6,443 nt of DNA, from positions 1-6,443 of the forward strand of contig JAKAOC010000141.1 of assembly GCA_021823385.1 (NCBI GenBank), in the 5' to 3' direction. The notes under the pieces were generated by a model, which was not told the origin of the DNA, did no database searches, and saw nothing but the letters and a program-made list of their open reading frames with translations. Shown here in pieces: positions 1-6,427 of this stretch (positions within the stretch are counted from its first letter, which is position 1; every line of letters starts with the position of its first letter). The position numbers were made by a program, and so were the translations under genes. Origin of the DNA: Actinomycetes bacterium (GTDB lineage Bacteria > Actinomycetota > Acidimicrobiia > Acidimicrobiales > Acidimicrobiaceae).

Positions 1-1542
1 CGGCACCGCGCCGAGGTCCATGGCTCCGAAGATGTTGGCGCGCGAATTACCGAACAGGAACTTGGCTCCCGGCCACCTCTTGGAGGCCGAGACGGCCAGG
101 GCCGCATAAACGTCAGCCGGATCCGCGATGTTGGACTTGCCTACCAGGAAGACCGCTCCATCGCCCTGCTCGCCCGCCGCAGCAATCGCGGCTCCGAGAC
201 GCTCCGCATCCGGGCCACCGCTTTGCAGCGCGAGCGCCAGGCGCGCGGCCGACAGGGGAAGGCGCTCGGCTGTCAAGTCAGAGATGGAGGTCTCGACCTC
301 GGAAACTTCGACAATCCGCAACCCCTTCTTCACTGCGTCATTCAAGCGCAGGAAAAGGACAGGAAGTTCTTCTCGAACATCGGCACTCGCAACCACCAGC
401 ACCTTGGCCGCCAGCGCCTCCGCCAACGTTGCCCGCGGGGTGGCGAACACCACCGAGGCGGGGACGCCACCATCCAGGTCGGCGTCGAAGAGGCTCGTCC
501 CGATTGTCGTCTTGGCCAGCTTCACGAACGAATGAATGCCCTCATTGGTGAAGCCCGCTCCGCCAAGGAACGCGATGGATCCGGCCCCGTGGTCAGCCGT
601 GAAGGTACGTATGTGCGCCCCGACGCGAGACATTGCATCGTGCCAAGAGACCTCGGCCATTTCGGAGCGATAGCGCACCTTCGGCTCGACAAGGCGCTTT
701 TCGGAGTCGAGCGACTCGTAGGCGAACCGGCCGAGGTCGCAGAGCCAGGAATTGTTGACAACGTCGGAGTCGATCCCCAGGAACCGGGTGACCTCGCCAC
801 GCGAGAACTGCACTGCCATTCGGCATCCGAACGAGCACGCGGTGCAGGTGCTCTCGGCCTCTTCCAGGTCCCAGGGACGCGCTTTGAACCGATAGGGACG
901 CGCAGTGAGCGCGCCGACCGGACATATCTGAACGGTGTTTCCGGAGAAGTACGAAGTGAATTCGCCGTCCGGGAAGGTGCTTATCTCGCTTTTGTCCCCC
1001 CGTCCGGCAAAGTCTATGAACGGGTCGCCGGCCACCTCTCTGGCGAAGCGGACGCAGCGGTCGCACTGGATGCAGCGCTCGCGATCGAGAAGCACCAGTT
1101 TGGATATCTCGATCGGCTTCTCCCAGTGACGCTTCTCCTCCACAAAGCGGGATTCGCCCGGCCCGTAAGCAAGGGTCTGATCCTGCAGCGGGCATTCGCC
1201 ACCCTTGTCGCAGACGGGGCAGTCAAGGGGGTGGTTCACCAGCAGGAACTCAAGTACACCGTCCTGAGCCTTCTTGACCTTCTCCGAATTGGTGACCACC
1301 TGCATCCCTTCGGTCACCGGAAGGTAGCAGGACGGCTGAAGAGAGAAGCCCCGGGGCCCGGACACCTCAACCAGGCACATGCGGCACAGACCCACCGCGG
1401 GCATGCGGGGGTGGTAGCAAAAGCGCGGGATGAACGTCCCGGCCCGCCCGGCAGCCTCGATGATTGGCTCCCCCGGCATTGCCTCGACCTCGACGCCGTC
1501 CACTGTGATGTGGACAACGGCAGGCATCTCAGGGTTACTCAT
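1..1542 (-). CDS. nuoG: NADH-quinone oxidoreductase subunit G (NuoG), 5' part; continues beyond the left edge
   Basis: NuoG is the large iron-sulfur subunit of the NADH module of complex I, carrying electrons from NuoF towards NuoB. The frame is open for 514 codons to the window edge, whereas the family usually has about 700-900 residues, so the C-terminal part is missing only because of the window. Ligand motifs appear in order: [2Fe-2S] N1b with Cys42, 53, 56 and 72; the His-ligated [4Fe-4S] with His104, Cys108, 111 and 117 (HPLDCPVCDKGGEC); another [4Fe-4S] with Cys157, 160, 163 and 207 (the last in CPVGAL); and an N7-type set with Cys233, 236, 240 and 268. From about residue 226 the protein enters the molybdopterin-oxidoreductase-like domain, which binds no Mo cofactor in complex I. 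The ATG at 1542 overlaps the nuoF stop by 8 nt (ATGAGTAA). An SD-like AAGGAGG lies 12 nt upstream, slightly far. An in-frame GTG at 1554 abuts that SD and is a poorer start. Identification is very secure. Confidence 0.97.
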   Translation of the reverse strand, partial: MSNPEMPAVVHITVDGVEVEAMPGEPIIEAAGRAGTFIPRFCYHPRMPAVGLCRMCLVEVSGPRGFSLQPSCYLPVTEGMQVVTNSEKVKKAQDGVLEFLLVNHPLDCPVCDKGGECPLQDQTLAYGPGESRFVEEKRHWEKPIEISKLVLLDRERCIQCDRCVRFAREVAGDPFIDFAGRGDKSEISTFPDGEFTSYFSGNTVQICPVGALTARPYRFKARPWDLEEAESTCTACSFGCRMAVQFSRGEVTRFLGIDSDVVNNSWLCDLGRFAYESLDSEKRLVEPKVRYRSEMAEVSWHDAMSRVGAHIRTFTADHGAGSIAFLGGAGFTNEGIHSFVKLAKTTIGTSLFDADLDGGVPASVVFATPRATLAEALAAKVLVVASADVREELPVLFLRLNDAVKKGLRIVEVSEVETSISDLTAERLPLSAARLALALQSGGPDAERLGAAIAAAGEQGDGAVFLVGKSNIADPADVYAALAVSASKRWPGAKFLFGNSRANIFGAMDLGAVP

Positions 1543-2845
1543 AAGGGCAACCACCCTCCTTGATATGTACTAGGAATTCGTCCCTGAACATCCGGATTGC
1601 CGACGCCACCGAGGACGGAATCGATGGTCCGAGCACGCAGATCGTCGTCTGCTGCGGGGGCCAGGTGAGGCCCGGGGCGATGTTATCGCATGCATCGAGC
1701 AAAAGGTCCAAGTCCGCTTCACGGCCCGACCCCAGCTCAATCCTCTGCATCATCTTCTCGATCCACCCGCTTCCCTCTCGGCAGGGGGTGCATTGTCCGC
1801 AGGACTCGCGCCAAAAGAACTTGGTTATGCGCCAAGCGGCGCGAACCATGCAGGTGTGATCGTCCATCATGACGATCGAGCCGGAGCCGAGCATCGAACC
1901 CGCCTTGGCCACGTCGTCCTGGCTGAGTGCCATGTCGAGCTGATCAGGGCCAAACCAGGGAGCGGATACGCCCCCAGGGATGAAAGCCTTGACCTGCCTG
2001 CCCAGGCGCATGCCTCCGCCGTACTCGGGACGCTCCACCAGCTCGCGGAAGGTCAACTTGGCCATCTCGACCTCGTAGTTACCGGGGCGGTTGACGTGCC
2101 CGGCCAACGCAAAGATGCGCGTCCCGGTCGAGCGTCCGACGCCAAGCGCCGCGAAGGATGCTCCGCCGTTGTTCACGATCCAGGGGATGTTGGACATTGA
2201 TTCGACATTGTTGACGATGGTGGGCTCTCCGTAAAGGCCCATTACCGCGGGGAAGTAGGGAGGCTTGATGCGTGGATTGCCCCGCTTCCCTTCCAGCGAT
2301 TCGAGGAGTGCGGTCTCTTCGCCGCAGATATACGCGCCGGCCCCGGGATGGACCACGAGGTCCACCGAGAACCCGCTGCCGAAGATGTTGCGGCCAATCG
2401 CCCCATGGGCATATGCCTCGTTGACGGCGGCCTGCAGCCTCTCCAGCCCCAGGGCGAACTCACCACGCACGAAGATAAAGGCACGCGCCGCCCCTACGGC
2501 ATAGGCGGAGATCAGGGTCCCCTCGACGATCTGGTGCGGATCGTTCTCGATCAGCATGTGGTCCTTGAACGTGGCCGGCTCGGATTCGTCTCCGTTGATG
2601 ACCAGATAGCGGACCGGTGCGGGCTTGAGCATGCTCCATTTGCGTCCCACCTCGAAGCCCGCGCCTCCGCGGCCTAGAAGGTTGCTCTTTGATACCTCAT
2701 CGGCCACCTGCTCCGGAGTCATCGAGGTCAGCGCCTTGCGCAGGGCGGTGTAGCCACCGGTGGCCAGATAAGTCTTGATTCCCCATGACTCCTCCAGGCC
2801 CACTCGGGAGGTCACGATCTTGGGAACCGGATCTGTCTGGGTCAT
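1535..2845 (-). CDS. nuoF: NADH-quinone oxidoreductase subunit F (NuoF), FMN/NADH-binding
   Basis: NuoF is the entry point of complex I: it binds NADH and FMN, accepts a hydride and passes electrons singly into the cluster chain. The product has 436 residues, normal for the family. It shows the glycine-rich nucleotide loop GRGGAGF (58-64), the NGDESEP segment (84-90) with conserved acidic residues, and GAGAYICGEETALLESLEG (168-186). The C-terminal [4Fe-4S] motif SCGQCTPCREG has Cys349, 352 and 355, with the fourth ligand most likely Cys403 in TTICVLG. The spacing from Cys355 to Cys403 is 48 residues, longer than the roughly 40 I recall for bovine, Thermus and E. coli homologues, because of a Pro/Trp-containing segment just before Cys403. 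The C-terminus ends in GGCPYE. The ATG at 2845 shares one base with the nuoE stop (TGATG) and has a strong SD, AAGGAGG, 7 nt upstream within the last nuoE codons. It acts in the cytoplasmic arm together with NuoE and NuoG. Confidence 0.98.
   Translation of the reverse strand: MTQTDPVPKIVTSRVGLEESWGIKTYLATGGYTALRKALTSMTPEQVADEVSKSNLLGRGGAGFEVGRKWSMLKPAPVRYLVINGDESEPATFKDHMLIENDPHQIVEGTLISAYAVGAARAFIFVRGEFALGLERLQAAVNEAYAHGAIGRNIFGSGFSVDLVVHPGAGAYICGEETALLESLEGKRGNPRIKPPYFPAVMGLYGEPTIVNNVESMSNIPWIVNNGGASFAALGVGRSTGTRIFALAGHVNRPGNYEVEMAKLTFRELVERPEYGGGMRLGRQVKAFIPGGVSAPWFGPDQLDMALSQDDVAKAGSMLGSGSIVMMDDHTCMVRAAWRITKFFWRESCGQCTPCREGSGWIEKMMQRIELGSGREADLDLLLDACDNIAPGLTWPPQQTTICVLGPSIPSSVASAIRMFRDEFLVHIKEGGCPYE
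1555..1561 (-). promoter_or_regulatory. Probable Shine-Dalgarno site of nuoG
   Basis: AAGGAGG on the minus strand lies 12 nt before the nuoG ATG, within the nuoF codons for Lys-Glu-Gly near its C-terminus. The spacing is longer than ideal. Because the Lys-Glu-Gly-Gly-Cys-Pro ending is itself a conserved kind of NuoF tail, the match may partly reflect protein constraint. Confidence 0.5.
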
Positions 2846-3486
2846 CAGTTCCCCTCCTTGGCCTTGGCCGCATCGGCCGCGGCCTTGCGCTCAGCCTTGG
2901 CCTTGTCCATCTCCCGCCGCTCCGCAAGCACCTCGTCCAGCGGCACCTCTATGCCGTTTTCACGTTGTACGCGGATAAGGGTCCCGTGCGGGGGGACAAC
3001 GCCGTCGTACTCGCCCGCCCGGAGCTTGGCGGTGAGGTCATCGAAACTCTCGCCGGTCAGGGGCCCAAAGAAGCGATAGTTAACCTGGACAGCCGGTGCC
3101 TTGTCGCAGTGCGCCACGCACTCGACCTCCTCAAGGGTGAACATGTCATCCTCGGTTGTGCCTCCGGCTGGGACGCCAAGCGCCCGCTCGGCATGCTCGA
3201 GCAGATCGCCGCCTCCCTGCAAGAGACAGGCGATGTTGGTGCATACGCCGACCAGGTACTTGCCCACGGGCTCTGTGTGAAGCATGTCGTAGAAGCTTGC
3301 CGTCCCGTAGACCTCTGCGGGGGTTGTTCCGGTCAGCTCGGCGATCTCCTCCATGAAGGGCCGAGTGAGATAGCCTGCCTCCTGCTGAGCCAGATGGCAC
3401 AGGGGGATCAGGGCGCTGCGGCGCTCTGGGTACAGCGCTATCAGGCCCTCGGCTCTAACTCTCATATCAGGGCTGAAAGCACCCAT
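2845..3486 (-). CDS. nuoE: NADH-quinone oxidoreductase subunit E (NuoE), [2Fe-2S] subunit
   Basis: NuoE is the thioredoxin-fold [2Fe-2S] subunit that docks on NuoF in the NADH module and holds cluster N1a. The ligands are visible as Cys82 and Cys87 (CTNIAC) and Cys123 and Cys127 (CVAHC). The helical N-terminal domain includes the family pattern around YPERRSALIPLCHLAQ (19-34) and the EVYGTASFY stretch (58-66). At 213 residues it is longer than E. coli (166) or Thermus (about 180) homologues. The excess is a C-terminal tail: from about residue 183 it is rich in Lys, Glu, Arg and Ala and probably helical, with no cluster ligand. The ATG at 3486 overlaps the nuoD stop by one base (TAATG), and GAGGTG lies 8 nt upstream, so the start is well supported. 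The stop overlaps the nuoF start in the same way, which suggests coupled, roughly equimolar synthesis of NuoE and NuoF. Confidence 0.97.
   Translation of the reverse strand: MGAFSPDMRVRAEGLIALYPERRSALIPLCHLAQQEAGYLTRPFMEEIAELTGTTPAEVYGTASFYDMLHTEPVGKYLVGVCTNIACLLQGGGDLLEHAERALGVPAGGTTEDDMFTLEEVECVAHCDKAPAVQVNYRFFGPLTGESFDDLTAKLRAGEYDGVVPPHGTLIRVQRENGIEVPLDEVLAERREMDKAKAERKAAADAAKAKEGN
2853..2859 (-). promoter_or_regulatory. Shine-Dalgarno site of nuoF
   Basis: AAGGAGG on the minus strand lies 7 nt before the nuoF ATG and encodes part of the final Lys-Glu-Gly-Asn of NuoE. It confirms the TGATG overlap start. Confidence 0.75.
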
Positions 3487-4841
3487 TAACGGTCCACCTC
3501 TCCCATGACCGGGTCGACTGAGGAAATGATCGCCACCGCATCAGCCACCAGGCCACCATGCATCATCACCGGCAGCGATTGGAGGTTCACGAAGGACGGG
3601 CCGCGGATGTGCATGCGATACGGCTTGGCCGTGCCATCCGAGACCATGTAGCAACCCAGCTCACCGCGTGGCGATTCGATCGCTACGTAGGTCTCGCCCG
3701 GCGGGACCTTGAGACCTTCGGTGAAGAGCTTGAAATGATGTATCAGGGCCTCCATCGATTCGTCGATCCGCTTGCGCGGCGGAGGGGTGACTTTCTTGTC
3801 GAGCACCCGGTACGGGCCGGAAGGCATCTTCTCCAGGATCTGGGCGACGATTCGCACCGACTCGCGTAGCTCGGCCAAACGCACTGCGTAGCGGTCGAAG
3901 GTGTCTCCAACGCTTCCGACGACGATGTCGAACTCGACCTGGTCGTAAGCGAGGTAAGGCATTTGCTTGCGCAGGTCCCATGCCACGCCGGTGGACCTGA
4001 GCACCGGTCCGGTGGCCGACAGCGCCAGCGCCTGCTCCTGCGTCAGGATGCCGACGCCCTCGGTGCGCTCGCGAAAGATCGGCTGGCCGGTCAGCATGTC
4101 GTCGTACTCGTCCAGGCGCCGAGGAATCGACTGAACGATGGCCAGCACGTCGTCCTCCCAGCCATCGGGCAGGTCCGCCGCCACGCCTCCGGGACGGATG
4201 TAGTTGTGATTCATCCTCAGGCCGGTCACCTTCTCGAAGAAGGAGAGAATCAACTCACGGTCGCGGAATCCGAAGATCATCATCGAGGTTGACCCAAGGT
4301 CCATGCCGTTGGTTGCCATCCACATCAAGTGCGACGAGATGCGGTTCAGCTCGGACATGAGCATGCGAATCCAGGTGGACCGCTCGGGAACCTCGATCCC
4401 TGCCAACTCCTCGACGGCAAGGGAGAACACCAGTTCGTTGTGGAGCGGAGACAGGTAGTCCATGCGTGTCACGTTGGTGGAGCCCTGTATGTAGCTGAGC
4501 CCCTCCGCGGTCTTCTCCATCCCGGTGTGGAGGTAGCCGATGACCGGCTTGGTGCGAAGCACCGTCTCGCCCTTGAGCTCCATCATGAGCCTCAGGACGC
4601 CGTGCGTCGAAGGGTGCTGGGGGCCCATGTTTATGATCATGGTCTCGTCTTCGGCGATCTCGACGTCTATGTCCCCGGCGTCGACGACGACACCTTCCGC
4701 AAGGCGAAGGACCGCGCCTACCTCCAGGGTCAGCTCGTCAGGCGCGGTGAGGTCGCGCCCGCCCATCTCCTGTGGTCCCTCAAAGGTCTCCTCGGAGAGC
4801 TCTTTGGCGGTCTCGTTGTTCTTGATTTCCTCGTCAGCCAT
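3486..4841 (-). CDS. nuoD: NADH-quinone oxidoreductase subunit D (NuoD), 49-kDa-type quinone-site subunit
   Basis: NuoD forms, with NuoB, the quinone-reduction chamber of complex I and descends from the large subunit of [NiFe] hydrogenases. The product has 451 residues. The GPQHPSTHG loop is at 73-81. His80 and Tyr129 (in RMDYLS) are 49 residues apart, as in bovine (His59/Tyr108) and Thermus (His38/Tyr87), and Asp181 (in GMDLGS) matches bovine Asp160, so the quinone-site residues are conserved. The C-terminus carries the ESPRGELG segment and the typical ending DPVMGEVDR. The NiFe-ligating cysteines of hydrogenases are absent, as expected. The first 65 or so residues are very acidic and have no family motif that I recognise. 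The ATG at 4841 is 12 nt after the nuoC stop, but no good SD precedes it. In-frame Met26 and Met68 are alternatives, and the conserved core begins near Met68, so the exact N-terminus is less sure than the gene itself. Confidence 0.96.
   Translation of the reverse strand: MADEEIKNNETAKELSEETFEGPQEMGGRDLTAPDELTLEVGAVLRLAEGVVVDAGDIDVEIAEDETMIINMGPQHPSTHGVLRLMMELKGETVLRTKPVIGYLHTGMEKTAEGLSYIQGSTNVTRMDYLSPLHNELVFSLAVEELAGIEVPERSTWIRMLMSELNRISSHLMWMATNGMDLGSTSMMIFGFRDRELILSFFEKVTGLRMNHNYIRPGGVAADLPDGWEDDVLAIVQSIPRRLDEYDDMLTGQPIFRERTEGVGILTQEQALALSATGPVLRSTGVAWDLRKQMPYLAYDQVEFDIVVGSVGDTFDRYAVRLAELRESVRIVAQILEKMPSGPYRVLDKKVTPPPRKRIDESMEALIHHFKLFTEGLKVPPGETYVAIESPRGELGCYMVSDGTAKPYRMHIRGPSFVNLQSLPVMMHGGLVADAVAIISSVDPVMGEVDR
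3495..3500 (-). promoter_or_regulatory. Shine-Dalgarno site of nuoE
   Basis: GAGGTG on the minus strand lies 8 nt before the nuoE ATG, inside the last codons of nuoD. It supports the TAATG stop-start overlap as the true nuoE start. Confidence 0.7.
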
Positions 4842-4853
4842 GCTTCTGTACCG

Positions 4854-5315
4854 CTATCTGATCGCCGGGGAGTGCTTGAACTGCACGGGAACGCGCTCCG
4901 CCGAATAGTCCTTGCGCAGAGGATGTCCCTCCCACTCCTCCGGCATGAGAATCCTGGTCATGTCCGGGTGGCCGGCGAAGACGATACCCATCAGGTCGTA
5001 GGCCTCCCTTTCCATCGCCTCGGTGCCGGGATAATGGTGGAAGAGCGTTGGAGCCGAAGGATCGGTCTCGGGCACCTGCACTCGTACGCGGATACGCGAC
5101 CGGAGCTTCACCGAGGTGAGGATGACGACGACCTCGAAGCGCTCAGCCTGCACTCCCTCGGGAAGCGCACGATCGAACTGCTCGAGATAGTCGACCGCGC
5201 ACAGGTCCGAGCAGTATTCGTAACCGGACTTCTTGAACTCGCCGATCAGCTCGTCGTACTGCTCCCTGGTCGGGAAGTACGTGCCGGCCTCGCTCTTGAT
5301 CACCTCGTCGATCAT
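4854..5315 (-). CDS. nuoC: NADH-quinone oxidoreductase subunit C (NuoC), 30-kDa-type subunit
   Basis: NuoC is the 30-kDa-type subunit of the connecting module. It binds no cofactor and packs against NuoD, and to a lesser extent NuoB, in the peripheral arm. The signature is clear: [11 protein letters not shown] (101-111) followed by a segment at 113-137 with HPDMTRIL, the EEW turn and GHPLRKDY. At 153 residues it is a compact version, with a short N-terminus before the domain and no long C-terminal extension. It is not fused to NuoD, unlike the E. coli NuoCD protein. Residues Cys35 and Cys39 lie just before the AVDY motif; nothing suggests that they bind a metal. The ATG overlaps the nuoB stop as ATGA. 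The upstream bases hold no strong SD, so translation probably depends on ribosomes finishing nuoB. The stop is TAG at 4854-4856. Confidence 0.96.
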   Translation of the reverse strand: MIDEVIKSEAGTYFPTREQYDELIGEFKKSGYEYCSDLCAVDYLEQFDRALPEGVQAERFEVVVILTSVKLRSRIRVRVQVPETDPSAPTLFHHYPGTEAMEREAYDLMGIVFAGHPDMTRILMPEEWEGHPLRKDYSAERVPVQFKHSPAIR

Positions 5316-5881
5316 TTCTTGCCCACTATCTTCACGGAGGCTCCGGCCGCCACGACCTCCCTGGACAGGACGCCGGCCTGCTCCAGGTGGATTCCCTCGC
5401 CCTCGCCCTTGTGCCGCGTAATGGCGCCGGTACGGCTCTTCTCGTGCAAGGTGAGGATGGCGTGAATCAGGGTCTCAGGCCCAGGAGGGCAGCCAGGCGC
5501 GTAGACGTCCACAGGCACGATCTGGTCGACGCCCTGCACCACCGCGTAATTGTTGAAGAGGCCGCCCGTCGATGCGCACACGCCCATGGAGATGACCCAC
5601 TTGGGCTCCATCATTTGGTCGTATACCTGGCGGAGAACCGGTGCCATCTTCTGGGAGACCCGGCCGGCCACGATCATCAGGTCCGCCTGCCTGGGAGAAG
5701 CGCGGAAGACCTCCATGCCAAAGCGGGCCAGGTCGAAATCGCCCGCCCCGGCGGACATCATTTCGATTGCGCAGCAGGCAAGGCCAAAGGTCGCCGGCCA
5801 CACGCTATTGCGGCGCGCCCAGCGAACCAGGTTCTCTATGTTGCCGGTCAGGAAATTATGACTCAGATCCTCTAGACCCAC
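5312..5881 (-). CDS. nuoB: NADH-quinone oxidoreductase subunit B (NuoB), cluster N2 subunit, GTG start
   Basis: NuoB holds [4Fe-4S] cluster N2, the last cluster before quinone, at the junction of the peripheral and membrane arms. The 189-residue product has the tandem cysteine pair Cys36-Cys37 ([10 protein letters not shown]), Cys102 (GVCASTGG) and Cys131 (PGCPPGPE), the complete N2 ligand set. The blocks [20 protein letters not shown] and [13 protein letters not shown] are typical of the family. The start codon is GTG at 5879-5881, supported by a very strong SD (GAGGAGGT) 5 nt upstream. The resulting N-terminus MGLED resembles the MGLE start I recall from actinobacterial NuoB, which supports this choice. 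The C-terminal 35 or so residues after LHEKSR are poorly conserved. It is separated from nuoA by 85 nt with a hairpin and overlaps nuoC by 4 nt. Confidence 0.98.
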   Translation of the reverse strand: MGLEDLSHNFLTGNIENLVRWARRNSVWPATFGLACCAIEMMSAGAGDFDLARFGMEVFRASPRQADLMIVAGRVSQKMAPVLRQVYDQMMEPKWVISMGVCASTGGLFNNYAVVQGVDQIVPVDVYAPGCPPGPETLIHAILTLHEKSRTGAITRHKGEGEGIHLEQAGVLSREVVAAGASVKIVGKK

Positions 5882-5886
5882 GGACT

Positions 5887-5894
5887 ACCTCCTC
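5887..5894 (-). promoter_or_regulatory. Shine-Dalgarno site of nuoB, decides the GTG start
   Basis: GAGGAGGT on the minus strand lies 5 nt before the GTG at 5881 and is a near-maximal match to the anti-SD. It fixes the nuoB start at GTG. The core GGAGGTAGT can also pair with GCTGCCTCC at 5932-5940 in the upstream hairpin region. Confidence 0.8.
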
Positions 5895-5915
5895 GAGGCT
5901 GGATCGGTTGCGGGA

Positions 5916-5943
5916 GCCGCTGCCAAGGCGTGGAGGCAGCGGC
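5916..5943 (-). repeat. Perfect 9-bp inverted repeat (RNA hairpin) between nuoA and nuoB
   Basis: In the 85-nt gap between the nuoA stop and the nuoB start, the arms GCCGCTGCC (5916-5924) and GGCAGCGGC (5935-5943) are perfectly complementary, with a 10-nt loop. Eight of the nine pairs are G-C. No run of U follows in the transcribed direction, so it is not a classical intrinsic terminator. As inference, it could be a stability or processing element that sets NuoA levels apart from the rest, or part of a translational control of nuoB. It could also be a chance structure in GC-rich spacer DNA. Confidence 0.6.
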
Positions 5944-5966
5944 GCGGTGCTTGGGCGGCAGGGCGG

Positions 5967-6410
5967 TTAGGCGGCCTCGTCATTGCCGGAAACTCTCTTG
6001 ATGGTGGAGGTCGCGGTCCGCTGCGGGTAGGTCTCCTGCAGTTCGTAGCGCTTGGCCGGTCCCCAGTCGAGTGCGCCGTTTGAAATCAAGTAGACGAAGG
6101 AGACGAAGACCACCGCGGCGAAGACCACCATCTCGGAGAGGCCGAAGGTACCAAGCTGCCTGAAGACCACCGCGAAGGGGTAGAGGAAGATGATCTCGAT
6201 ATCGAAGATGATGAAGATCATCGCTATCAGATAGAAGCGCACCGGGAAGCGGGAAGCCGGTTCCAGGCGTGGAATTATGCCGCACTCGTACGGGGCGGAC
6301 TTGGCAAGATTAGGGCGCTTGGGCGCAAGCAGCCCCGAGGCGACGAACGAACCCGTGGCAAAAAGCGCCCCAAGCACAAGCATGATCAAGATCGGCAGAT
6401 ACGGCGCCAT
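5967..6410 (-). CDS. nuoA: NADH-quinone oxidoreductase subunit A (NuoA), membrane subunit
   Basis: NuoA (ND3 homologue) is a small membrane subunit at the interface with the peripheral arm, next to the quinone tunnel. Three hydrophobic segments can be read at about residues 5-29, 57-83 and 91-110. Between the first two lies the cytoplasmic loop with the conserved YECG (41-44), whose cysteine corresponds to the ND3 switch-loop cysteine. The second helix carries FDIEIIFLYPFA with the acidic pair Asp70 and Glu72, part of the conserved proton-pathway residues. The third segment is followed by GALDWGP. A hydrophilic tail of about 30 residues makes it 147 residues long, slightly above the usual 120-140. 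The ATG at 6410 is the first possible in-frame start after an upstream TGA and has an excellent SD 9 nt away. It is the first visible gene of the operon, as in most nuo clusters. Confidence 0.97.
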   Translation of the reverse strand: MAPYLPILIMLVLGALFATGSFVASGLLAPKRPNLAKSAPYECGIIPRLEPASRFPVRFYLIAMIFIIFDIEIIFLYPFAVVFRQLGTFGLSEMVVFAAVVFVSFVYLISNGALDWGPAKRYELQETYPQRTATSTIKRVSGNDEAA

Positions 6411-6419
6411 CGCTAAAAC

Positions 6420-6427
6420 ATCACCTC
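6420..6427 (-). promoter_or_regulatory. Shine-Dalgarno site of nuoA
   Basis: GAGGTGAT on the minus strand is complementary over all 8 bases to the conserved 3' end of 16S rRNA (ATCACCTC). It lies 9 nt before the nuoA ATG. It supports the ATG at 6410 and predicts efficient initiation. The 33 nt visible upstream of nuoA are too few to show a promoter. Confidence 0.8.

Noticed and set aside
593..1195. Minus-strand open frame (200 codons) in another frame within nuoG
   Set aside because: Out-of-frame shadow of nuoG with arginine-rich low-complexity composition.
1..1542. NuoG as a formate dehydrogenase or other Mo-enzyme subunit
   Set aside because: The N-terminal run of [2Fe-2S], His-ligated [4Fe-4S] and further [4Fe-4S] motifs also occurs in some NAD-dependent formate dehydrogenases and hydrogenases, but the nuoA-F gene order immediately upstream settles it as complex I.
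223..1563. Long plus-strand open frame (446 codons) opposite nuoG
   Set aside because: It is entirely antisense to nuoG, which has full cluster motifs. The translation shows no recognisable domain, and long antisense open frames are common in GC-rich genes.
2785..3489. Plus-strand open frame (234 codons) opposite nuoE
   Set aside because: Antisense to a gene with a clear [2Fe-2S] motif, and the product resembles no family.
3486..4841. NuoD as a hydrogenase large subunit
   Set aside because: The protein has the complex I quinone-site residues (His80, Tyr129, Asp181) and the GEVDR end and lacks the paired CxxC nickel ligands.
4329..5465. Long plus-strand open frame (378 codons) opposite nuoD, nuoC and part of nuoB
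   Set aside because: It crosses three conserved genes in antisense and has no recognisable domain; it is a GC-driven shadow.
5916..5943. Intrinsic terminator after nuoA
   Set aside because: The stem is followed by a GC-containing stretch without a U-run, and the downstream genes clearly belong to the same operon.
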